Positions 57,659-64,000 of a stretch of 64,000 nt of DNA are shown here, one piece after another; the first letter of the stretch is position 1, and the number at the start of each line of letters is the position of its first letter. The stretch is from Kribbella sandramycini. Lineage in GTDB: Bacteria > Actinomycetota > Actinomycetes > Propionibacteriales > Kribbellaceae. Position numbers and translations under genes: made by a program. The stretch lies in the NCBI RefSeq assembly GCF_013131805.1, contig NZ_JABJRC010000002.1, positions 806,001-870,000 on the forward strand, read 5' to 3'. The notes beneath the pieces were generated by a model, which was not told the DNA's origin, searched no databases, and saw nothing but the letters and a program-made list of their open reading frames with translations.

Positions 57659-60115
57659 TCAGCCCTGGTACGCGGCCCGGACGGCGACCGCGCGGCCGAT
57701 GTCGTCGGCCCGATCGCCGACCGACCGCCGGATCCCGGAGGCGACGCCCTCGTCGGCGGCGATGTCGCGACCGCGCGCGACCACCTGCTCGTCGATCGAG
57801 TACCGCGGGAACGCGAGCAGCGCCGTGGTCGCCACGATCCAGCCCTCCCGCAGCTTCGCGACCCCGGCCACCTCGGCGAAGTACCGGTCGACGTACGGCG
57901 CGGTCAGCTCGAGCTGCGCCGGGTGCCAGAACCCGTCGCACGCGGCCTCCAGGTCGTAGTTCGCGACCTCCGGATCGGCCATGATCGTCGCCCACGCGGC
58001 CTCTTTCGCGGCGGCGTCGGGCAGCGCCGCGCGGCAGCGGGTCGCGTGCACCTGACCGGCCGACGAAGAGTCGCGCTCGTACTCGGCGGCGATCTCCGCC
58101 TCGCCGATCGCGCCGATCCGGGCCAGCTGCAGCACGACCTTCCAGCGCAGCTCGTCGTCCATCGTGACGCCGGCGGGGACGTCGCTCCCGGCGAGCCACC
58201 CGCGCAGGACGCCGGCGTCCGCGCTGAACCGCGCGTAGGCGCGGACGACGGCCAGCTGCAGGCTCGTCCCGGCCGCCACGGTCGACAGCCGGTCGCCGAG
58301 CACCTGCTCGATCCGCGCCCGGTTCTCCTCGTACGGCAGGTAACCGCCGAGCACGTGCGTCTCGGCCCACTGCGCCATCGTGGTGACGCCGATGTCGGTG
58401 CTCTCGACGGCGAGCATCGCGAGCAGGATGTCGAACCCGAGCCGCGGGTCGAGCTCGGCGTCGGCGACGGCGTCGCGGACGCTGTTCAGGATGACCGCGC
58501 GGGTCACGCTGGTGTCGATCTTCGGCAGCACCGCGGTCAGGTTGGCCAGGCTGTCCGCGTCGAGGCGGACCTTGGCCCAGGTGTCGTCACCGGCGTCCGG
58601 GATGACGACCGCGACCGACGGGTCCAGCGGGACGTCGACCTCGTCCGCGTCGAGCCGGACGTCGACGATCGTGGCCCGGCCGTCGGCGTCGTACCCGCCG
58701 ACGCTCAGCTGGTGCGGCCGGGCGGCGGGGTAGGCCGCGGGCGCGACGCGGCGCAGCTTGATGCCGTCGGCCGTCCGGACGGCGCTGATCGTGTCCACGC
58801 CCGGCGTCCGCAGCCAGGCCTGCGCCCAGGCGTCGATGTCGACCGCGCCGGCTTCGGTCCACTTGGCGAGCAGATCGCCGAAGGTCGCGTTACCGAACTC
58901 GTTGGCCCGGATGTGCGCGTTCACTCCGGCCAGGAAGACGTCGTCGCCGAGGTAGGCGGCCAGCTGCTTGAGCGCCGCCGCGCCCTTGGCGTACGAGATG
59001 CCGTCGAAGTCGTTGAGCGAGTCGAGCGCGTCCTTGACCGGATCGGCCGCGACCGGGTGCGTCGACGAGCGCTGGTCGGCCTGCAAACCCCACCACTTGC
59101 GGATGAAGCCGAAGTCCGTCCAGTTGTTCTGGTACTCCGTGACGGCCATCGAGACCCGGTGCGCCATGTACTCGGCGAACGACTCGTTCAGCCAGAGGTC
59201 GTTCCACCACTTCATCGTGACGGTGTCGCCGAACCACTGGTGCGCCATCTCGTGCACGACGGTGTTGGCCCGGACGCCGCGCTCGCCCTCGGTCGCGGCC
59301 GAGCGGAAGATCATCGGGTCGCGGAACGTCACGCAGCCCGGGTTCTCCATCGCGCCGGCGTTGAACTCCGGGACGAAGGCCTGGTGGTACTCGCCGAACG
59401 GGTACCGGTAGCCGAACAGCCGGTGGTACTCGTCGAAGGACTGCTTGGTGACGCGGAAGATGTCCTCGGCCTCGCGGTCCAGCTCGGCCTTCAGCGACTG
59501 TTTCGCGACCAGGCTGAGCGGGATGCCGTCGTGCTCGTCGGTGACCTGGTGGTAGGGCCCGGCGACGATCGTGACGAAGTACGTCGACAGCGGCTTGGTC
59601 TCGGCCAGCTCCCAGCGCCCGGGGGAGACCTGCGTCGCGGCGCCGTTGCCCAGCACCAGCCACTCGGTCGGCGCGGTCACCTTGACCCGGTACGGCGCCT
59701 TCAGGTCGGGCTGGTCGAAACAGGCGAAGATCCGGGGCGCGGCGTCCAGGAAAGACATGGCGTAGGTGTAGGCGAGCCCGTCGGCGGCGTCGACCGCCCG
59801 GTGGATGCCCTCGCCGTCGTGGGTGTAGAGCATGGTCGCGACCACGACCAGCTCGTTCTCGGCCTGCAGGCCGGTCAGCTCCAGCCGGCCGTCGGTCAGC
59901 CCGGCCACGTCGACCGGCGCGCCGTTCAGCGTGACCGAGAGCAGTTCGTCGGGTTTCACGTCCACCCAGCTGGCCGGCGCGGACGCCGTGAAGCGGATCG
60001 TGCTGGTCGACGCGAAGGTCCGATCGCCTTGGGTGAGATCGAGATCGACGTCGTACGACTGGACGGAGAGCGCGGCGGCCCGGGTGCGGGCGCCGTCGAC
60101 GGAGAGGCTCGGCAT
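57659..60115 (-). CDS. pepN: Aminopeptidase N (M1 zinc metallopeptidase)
   Basis: An 818-residue cytosolic aminopeptidase. The exopeptidase motif GAMEN is at 254-258 and the zinc motif HEMAH at 288-292 with Glu311 as third ligand (WLNESFAEYMAH). The C-terminal ERAP1-like helical domain is complete. It removes N-terminal residues from peptides. ATG 60115 is chosen; a GTG three codons upstream (60124) is possible. It is divergent from the aldo/keto reductase gene with only 34 bases between starts. Confidence 0.93.
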   Translation of the reverse strand: MPSLSVDGARTRAAALSVQSYDVDLDLTQGDRTFASTSTIRFTASAPASWVDVKPDELLSVTLNGAPVDVAGLTDGRLELTGLQAENELVVVATMLYTHDGEGIHRAVDAADGLAYTYAMSFLDAAPRIFACFDQPDLKAPYRVKVTAPTEWLVLGNGAATQVSPGRWELAETKPLSTYFVTIVAGPYHQVTDEHDGIPLSLVAKQSLKAELDREAEDIFRVTKQSFDEYHRLFGYRYPFGEYHQAFVPEFNAGAMENPGCVTFRDPMIFRSAATEGERGVRANTVVHEMAHQWFGDTVTMKWWNDLWLNESFAEYMAHRVSMAVTEYQNNWTDFGFIRKWWGLQADQRSSTHPVAADPVKDALDSLNDFDGISYAKGAAALKQLAAYLGDDVFLAGVNAHIRANEFGNATFGDLLAKWTEAGAVDIDAWAQAWLRTPGVDTISAVRTADGIKLRRVAPAAYPAARPHQLSVGGYDADGRATIVDVRLDADEVDVPLDPSVAVVIPDAGDDTWAKVRLDADSLANLTAVLPKIDTSVTRAVILNSVRDAVADAELDPRLGFDILLAMLAVESTDIGVTTMAQWAETHVLGGYLPYEENRARIEQVLGDRLSTVAAGTSLQLAVVRAYARFSADAGVLRGWLAGSDVPAGVTMDDELRWKVVLQLARIGAIGEAEIAAEYERDSSSAGQVHATRCRAALPDAAAKEAAWATIMADPEVANYDLEAACDGFWHPAQLELTAPYVDRYFAEVAGVAKLREGWIVATTALLAFPRYSIDEQVVARGRDIAADEGVASGIRRSVGDRADDIGRAVAVRAAYQG

Positions 60116-60137
60116 GTCAGCCACTCTATGCAATGAC

Positions 60138-60143
60138 TAGGCT
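60138..60143 (+). promoter_or_regulatory. -10 element for a leaderless aldo/keto reductase transcript
   Basis: TAGGCT ends 6 bases before the ATG at 60150 and there is no Shine-Dalgarno sequence, as expected for a leaderless message. Confidence 0.55.
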
Positions 60144-60149
60144 CTCCCC

Positions 60150-61094
60150 ATGAGCACTATGGAGTACCGGCAGCTGGGCGACTCCGGCCTCACCGTCAGT
60201 GTGGTCGGCCTGGGCTGCAACAACTTCGGGCGCCGGCTCGACGCAACTGCCACCGACGCGGTCGTCAACGCGGCCGTCGACGCCGGAATCACGCTGTTCG
60301 ACACTGCCGACATCTACCGCGGCGAGCACGGCGCCAGCGAGGAGCTGCTCGGCAAGGCGCTCGGCGCGCGCCGTGACCAGGTCGTCGTCGCGACCAAGTT
60401 CGGCGGCGACATGCAGGGCGACAACGGGCCGGACTGGGGTGTCCGCGGCTCCCGCCGGTACATCCGCCGCGCGGTCGAGGCCAGCCTGCGCCGCCTCGGC
60501 ACCGACTGGATCGACCTCTACCAGCTGCACTTCCCCGACCCGGTGACCCCGATCGAGGAGACCCTCGCCGCGCTCACCGAGCTCGTTGCCGAGGGCAAGG
60601 TCCGCTACCTCGGCAGCTCGCAGTTCGCGGGCTGGCAGGTGGTCGACGCCGACTGGGCCGCCCGGACCAGCGGCGCCGCGCATTTCATCAGCGCGCAGAA
60701 CCAGTACTCGCTGCTCGAGCGCGACGTCGAGGACGAGCTCGTCCCGGCCTGCGAGCACCTCGGGATCGGCATCCTGCCGTTCTTCCCACTCGCCTCCGGT
60801 CTGCTCACCGGGAAGTACAAGCGCGGGCAGGGCGCCCCGGAGGGCACCCGGCTGGTGAATCAGCCGCAGCGGCTCGAACAGGCCGACTTCGACAAGATCG
60901 AGGCGCTGGAGACGTTCGCGGCCGAGCGGGAGCTGTCGATGATCGACGTTGCGATCGGCGGCCTCGCCGCGCAGCCGGCCGTCTCGTCGGTGATCGCGGG
61001 CGCTTCGACGCCGGAGCAGATCCGGCAGAACGTCGCGGCCGGTCAGTGGGAGCCCACTGCCGCCGACCTGGCCGTGCTGGACGAGCTGACGTGA
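60150..61094 (+). CDS. Aldo/keto reductase
   Basis: A 314-residue NADPH-dependent reductase of the (beta/alpha)8 fold. LGLGCNNFGRRLD at the N-terminus, LFDTADIYRGEHGASEELLG with catalytic Asp/Tyr, VVVATKFGGD with the Lys, and LYQLHFPDP with the His make up the catalytic tetrad. It lacks a signal peptide. It overlaps the yaaA gene by four bases, so the two are cotranscribed from a leaderless promoter. Its substrate is unknown. Confidence 0.93.
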   Translation: MSTMEYRQLGDSGLTVSVVGLGCNNFGRRLDATATDAVVNAAVDAGITLFDTADIYRGEHGASEELLGKALGARRDQVVVATKFGGDMQGDNGPDWGVRGSRRYIRRAVEASLRRLGTDWIDLYQLHFPDPVTPIEETLAALTELVAEGKVRYLGSSQFAGWQVVDADWAARTSGAAHFISAQNQYSLLERDVEDELVPACEHLGIGILPFFPLASGLLTGKYKRGQGAPEGTRLVNQPQRLEQADFDKIEALETFAAERELSMIDVAIGGLAAQPAVSSVIAGASTPEQIRQNVAAGQWEPTAADLAVLDELT

Positions 61095-61852
61095 CGCTGA
61101 TCCTGCTGCCCCCGTCCGAGGGCAAGACCGGCCGTACCCGCGGCCGCGCGGTCGACTTCGCGGCGCTGTCGTTTCCCGAGCTGAACCCGGTCCGCGAGCA
61201 GGTCCTCGAAACGCTCGCCAAGGTGTCGGCGTCGGAGGATGCGTACGGCGTCCTGGGCGTCGGCGCTTCGCTGCAACCGGAGGTCGAGCGCAACACCCGC
61301 TGGCGCACCGAGCCCGCCGTACCGGTGTCGGAGCTGTACTCCGGTGTCCTGTACGACGCGCTGGGCTACGCAACGCTGTCTGCGGGGTCGAAGCGTCGCG
61401 CTGCGAACCGGCTGCTGGTTGTGTCGGCCGCCTGGGGTGCGCTGCGCCCGGCCGACCGCGTCCCGCCGTACCGGCTCTCGATGGGGACGACGCTGCCCGG
61501 CCACGGCCCGCTGGCCGGTGTCTGGCGCGAGCCGCTGGCCGCCGCACTGACCACGGCCGACGGTGTGATCGTGGACTGTCGTTCCTCGACGTACATCGCC
61601 GCCTGGCGGCCCAGCGGCGATCAGGCAGCCAAGTGGGTGTCGGTCAACGTGGTGCGCGAACGCAACGGCGTCCGGACGGTTGTCTCGCATATGGCCAAGC
61701 ACACCCGCGGTCTGGTCGCCCGGCACCTGCTGGAGGCCGGAAAGGACCCGGGGACGCCGAAGGCGCTGCACAAGCTGGTCAGCGAGCGGTGGAACGCGGA
61801 GCTCATGCCGGCCGCGGCAGGCTGGACGCTCACGGTCGTCGAGCACGACTGA
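61091..61852 (+). CDS. yaaA: Peroxide stress protein YaaA (UPF0246)
   Basis: A 253-residue protein of the YaaA/UPF0246 family with the hallmark start LILLPPSEGKT, YSGVLYDALGYATLS and DCRSSTYIAAW. In E. coli YaaA limits damage from iron during peroxide stress. The GTG at 61091 overlaps the aldo/keto reductase stop (GTGA). A GC hairpin follows the stop. Confidence 0.88.
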   Translation: MTLILLPPSEGKTGRTRGRAVDFAALSFPELNPVREQVLETLAKVSASEDAYGVLGVGASLQPEVERNTRWRTEPAVPVSELYSGVLYDALGYATLSAGSKRRAANRLLVVSAAWGALRPADRVPPYRLSMGTTLPGHGPLAGVWREPLAAALTTADGVIVDCRSSTYIAAWRPSGDQAAKWVSVNVVRERNGVRTVVSHMAKHTRGLVARHLLEAGKDPGTPKALHKLVSERWNAELMPAAAGWTLTVVEHD

Positions 61853-61870
61853 CCGTTCACACGGCTTTCA

Positions 61871-61892
61871 CCGGCGGGTGGTTTCCCGCCGG
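61871..61892 (+). terminator. Terminator hairpin after yaaA
   Basis: CCGGCGGG (61871-61878) pairs perfectly with CCCGCCGG (61885-61892) around a six-base loop, 19 bases beyond the stop. There is no U-tract. Confidence 0.65.
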
Positions 61893-61960
61893 ACCAGCCC
61901 GGGGAAGGCTGAAGTCAGCAACGTCAGGGGGGATCCGCCCTACCCTCGGAGGCCTGACCG

Positions 61961-62581
61961 ATGCGACGCTTCACCGCACTACTTGTGACCGGCACCGCCG
62001 TCTGGGCGCTGTCAGCGAGCCCAGCACTCGCCTATCCGCCGACACCGCCATCCGCGAGCACCGCGGCGACGCAGCTGGCCGGGCTGACCGTGAAAGCCGA
62101 AGGCTCCAGCAGCGGCTACTCGCGGGACAAGTTCCCGCACTGGCACACCGTGACCGGTACCTGCGACACCCGCGACCAGGTGCTCAAGCGGGACGGCTCC
62201 GGCGTCACCGTCGACGCCAACTGCGAGCCGACCGCCGGCCGCTGGTACAGCGTGTACGACGCGGTCTGGGTCGAGGACGACTCCTCGATCGACATCGACC
62301 ACATCGTGCCGCTGTCGGAGGCATGGAAGTCCGGTGCGAGCGGCTGGACGACCGCGAAACGCGAGCAGTTCGCGAACGACCTGAGTATTGCCCAGCTGAT
62401 CGCGGTGTCGGCGTCCAGCAACCGCTCCAAAGGCGACTCCGACCCGGCGGTCTGGAAGCCGACCAACACCTCGGTGCACTGCGTCTACGCGCGCGAGTGG
62501 ATCTGGGTGAAGCACACCTATGCGCTGTCGCTGCAGTCCGCGGAGAAGACCGCACTGCAGCAGATGCTGGCCAGCTGCTGA
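61961..62581 (+). CDS. Secreted HNH-type nuclease (DUF1524/GmrSD C-terminal-like)
   Basis: A 206-residue exported protein with a signal peptide (MRRFTALLVTGTAVWALSAS, cleavage near ALAYP). The mature domain has SIDIDHIVPLSEAW with the HNH histidine and its preceding Asp, the second motif around SASSNRSKGDSDP, and CVYAREWIWVKHTY at the end. Four cysteines probably form two disulfides. It likely degrades extracellular DNA. GGAGG lies upstream of the ATG. Its stop directly abuts that of the convergent regulator gene. Confidence 0.9.
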   Translation: MRRFTALLVTGTAVWALSASPALAYPPTPPSASTAATQLAGLTVKAEGSSSGYSRDKFPHWHTVTGTCDTRDQVLKRDGSGVTVDANCEPTAGRWYSVYDAVWVEDDSSIDIDHIVPLSEAWKSGASGWTTAKREQFANDLSIAQLIAVSASSNRSKGDSDPAVWKPTNTSVHCVYAREWIWVKHTYALSLQSAEKTALQQMLASC

Positions 62582-63520
62582 CTATTCGCCGAGCAGGCGG
62601 CGACGCTGGGCGTGCACTCCGGCTTGGAAGCGGGTGCGCGCGCCCAGTGTGTCCATCAGCTCGGCGACTCGGCGCCCGACCGTCCGGCTGCTCAGATTGA
62701 GCTGCCGGGCGATGGCGTCGTCCTTCAGCCCGGCTGACAGCAGCGTCAGCAGTCGCGAGTCGAGCGGCTCGGGGGCCTCGGCCGGCACCACAGGCACGGC
62801 CTGCTCCCACAGGAGGGTGAACATCTCCACCAACGCGTTCAGCAGCGAGCAGGGATGTACGACGAGCGCGCTGTCGACCAGTGCGTCCACGGACAGCGGT
62901 AGCAGCGCAGCCTGCCGGTCGAACACCGCCAGCTTCATCGGCACCGTCGGATGCGTCCGCGAGGTCTCACCGGCGTCCGCTGCGCTGTAGGCCTCGTCGA
63001 GGCCGCCGGGTCGTTCGAAGGAGTCGGGGGAGTAGATGCCGCGTACGGTCACGCCTTCGCGGAGCAGCCCGCGGACGCGAGTGTCGGAGTCCTCTGTGAC
63101 CGCGGCGTACGGCGGACGGTCCAGAACGAGCAGCTCCTTGTGGGTGCCGTTCAGCAACTGTGCGAAGCGGGCGGCGATCGACTCCTGCCCGACGACCACC
63201 TCGACCAAGTTCTCCGGCTGGTGGAGCTCCTGCTCGCGCAGCGCGGACATCATCTCCCGGGCCTCGGCGCGGACCCGGTCGTGCTCGGCTCGGCGTACGG
63301 CGACCAGCGTGTCGACGGCGACATCCGGACGGGTCGGCAGCAGCCGCTCGGCGGCCCGGGTGAGCAGGCCAAGCGTTTCGAGCCGGCCGACCGTCTCGGC
63401 GACGTCCGCCTCGGTGCGGTTCAGGAGGACGGCGAGCTCCGGCACCCCGGATCCGGGCGCGGTCAGCAGCACGCGGTAGGCGTGCTCGTCGGGTGTCGTG
63501 ACCCCGAGCGGCTCCAGCAT
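62582..63520 (-). CDS. LuxR-type HTH regulator with TrmB-like N-terminus
   Basis: A 312-residue regulator. Residues 10-60 form a TrmB-like winged helix (EHAYRVLLTAPGSGVPELAV). The middle part (about 100-230) resembles a PLD-like or ligand domain, and the C-terminal about 65 residues form a LuxR-type helix-turn-helix (LSAGLKDDAIARQLNLSSRT). Such two-HTH proteins are common in actinobacteria near secreted-enzyme genes. The ATG at 63520 is in an intergenic region of about 145 bases shared with the divergent small frame and permease. It may control the adjacent nuclease or permease; this is inference. Confidence 0.85.
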   Translation of the reverse strand: MLEPLGVTTPDEHAYRVLLTAPGSGVPELAVLLNRTEADVAETVGRLETLGLLTRAAERLLPTRPDVAVDTLVAVRRAEHDRVRAEAREMMSALREQELHQPENLVEVVVGQESIAARFAQLLNGTHKELLVLDRPPYAAVTEDSDTRVRGLLREGVTVRGIYSPDSFERPGGLDEAYSAADAGETSRTHPTVPMKLAVFDRQAALLPLSVDALVDSALVVHPCSLLNALVEMFTLLWEQAVPVVPAEAPEPLDSRLLTLLSAGLKDDAIARQLNLSSRTVGRRVAELMDTLGARTRFQAGVHAQRRRLLGE

Positions 63521-63664
63521 CCGCTCAAGCTATCGTCTCACCCGGTCACTGGCCGGTTCCTGTCATGTCCGACCCAGGCCAAGGCGGATTTGGCGCGCGC
63601 CCGGCGTTACCTCGGGCCTATCTGGTGGCAGCATGTCCCTACGCTCCGATCGCAGGGAGGCACC

Positions 63665-63745
63665 ATGAGTGAGCGCAGCGAACTCCAAAAGCACAGCGTG
63701 CGTCAGTCATTCACACCGCAGCGAAGCGAGGATGGGAATGAGTGA
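63665..63745 (+). CDS. Possible small protein upstream of, and overlapping, the permease gene
   Basis: A 26-codon frame starts at ATG 63665 with a very good ribosome site (GGGAGG, spacing about 4) and begins MSERSELQKHSVRQSF. It ends eight bases inside the permease gene (63738), so translation could be coupled. It is short, polar and of unknown meaning. It may simply be a translated leader. Confidence 0.4.
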   Translation: MSERSELQKHSVRQSFTPQRSEDGNE

Positions 63746-64000
63746 GACCACTGCGCCAACACAAGCTGGCGATCGTCCAGAACTGAAACGGGTGATGGGC
63801 CCCGGCCTGTTGCTGCTGTTCGTTGTTGGGGACATCCTCGGCACCGGTGTGTACGCGCTCACCGGCAAGGTCGCGGGCGAGGTGGGCGGTGCGGTCTGGC
63901 TGCCGTTCTTGTGCGCGTTCATCGTCGCGCTGCTGACCGCCACCAGTTACCTCGAGCTGGTCACGAAGTACCCGCGGGCCGGCGGCGCCGCCGTCTACAC
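63738..64000 (+). CDS. APC family amino-acid permease (N-terminal part only)
   Basis: The ATG at 63738 has GAGGATGGGA upstream; the gene runs off the right edge after about 87 residues. LKRVMGPGLLLLFVVGDILG and TGVYALTGKVAGEVGGAVWL are the first segments of an amino acid-polyamine-organocation transporter, with the unwound first helix motif G-D-I-L-G-T-G. YLELVTKYPRAGGAAVYT continues the family pattern. The substrate cannot be told from the fragment. Confidence 0.85.
   Translation, partial: MSETTAPTQAGDRPELKRVMGPGLLLLFVVGDILGTGVYALTGKVAGEVGGAVWLPFLCAFIVALLTATSYLELVTKYPRAGGAAVY

Noticed and set aside
59396..59410. GAACGGGTA sequence resembling the palindromic repeat arms
   Set aside because: A nine-base match inside the pepN coding region, without a partner arm or the flanking bases of the repeat.
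57923..60136. A 737-codon plus-strand frame under pepN
   Set aside because: Mirror frame of aminopeptidase N; composition is biased to Val/Arg/Asp/Gly without motifs.
1..64000. tRNA or rRNA genes, CRISPR arrays, insertion sequences, prophage genes and biosynthetic gene clusters
   Set aside because: No TPsiC-like sequences in hairpin context, spaced identical repeats, transposase or integrase motifs, phage structural genes, or polyketide/nonribosomal-peptide domains were seen by reading; a tRNAscan, Infernal or antiSMASH run would be needed to be certain.

Overview
The window is high-GC, densely coded DNA from an actinobacterium. Actinobacterial markers include SepH, a second type IIA topoisomerase pair (ParE/ParC), DUF7455-, DUF5998- and DUF2630-like proteins, an F420-dependent oxidoreductase, an LprG-type lipoprotein, frequent GTG/TTG starts and TANNNT promoters giving leaderless transcripts. 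The many large secreted carbohydrate-binding proteins fit Kribbella or a relative (inference). No rRNA, tRNA, CRISPR array, insertion sequence or prophage was seen.

Layout. 0-6.7 kb: a cut-off secreted protein, a 1335-aa secreted FG-GAP/ricin-lectin protein, and a divergent LysE exporter/MocR regulator pair. 6.7-18.7 kb: parE, a HAD hydrolase, a secreted pyroglutamyl-peptidase-like protein, two tail-to-tail beta-carbonic anhydrases (one coupled to a sucrase/ferredoxin-like gene behind a candidate iron box), then the minus-strand operon parC - LprG-like lipoprotein - P55-like MFS pump. 18.7-23.5 kb: an FtsX-type ABC exporter divergent from a NarL-type two-component system. 23.5-39.9 kb: mostly housekeeping genes, including an acyl-CoA synthetase operon, a Pat-type protein acetyltransferase, a P1 peptidase, a second FtsX-type ABC pair, a DUF5998-like/phosphodiesterase pair, a subtilase, thymidine kinase and a sulfurtransferase.

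39.9-55.5 kb is the accessory part. An AbiEi/DUF559 gene is bracketed by two copies of a palindromic repeat, followed by a Tat-exported DUF4185 protein. Then comes a carbohydrate-use locus: sugar ABC importer, SDR dehydrogenase, enolase-superfamily dehydratase, ROK regulator and GNAT on the plus strand, and a 1282-aa double beta-helix secreted enzyme plus a Gfo/Idh/MocA dehydrogenase on the minus strand. Both operons start from a 35-bp promoter/operator that is identical at 34 of 35 positions, 12.2 kb apart. This ties the extracellular enzyme, importer and intracellular catabolism into one regulon and is the most striking system in the window.

55.5-64 kb returns to core genes: a small His/Cys-rich protein behind a possible poly-cysteine leader peptide, sepH, aminopeptidase N, aldo/keto reductase, YaaA, a secreted HNH nuclease, a LuxR-type regulator and the start of an APC amino-acid permease. 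Convergent neighbours usually abut or overlap at their stop codons, so there is little room for terminators between them.
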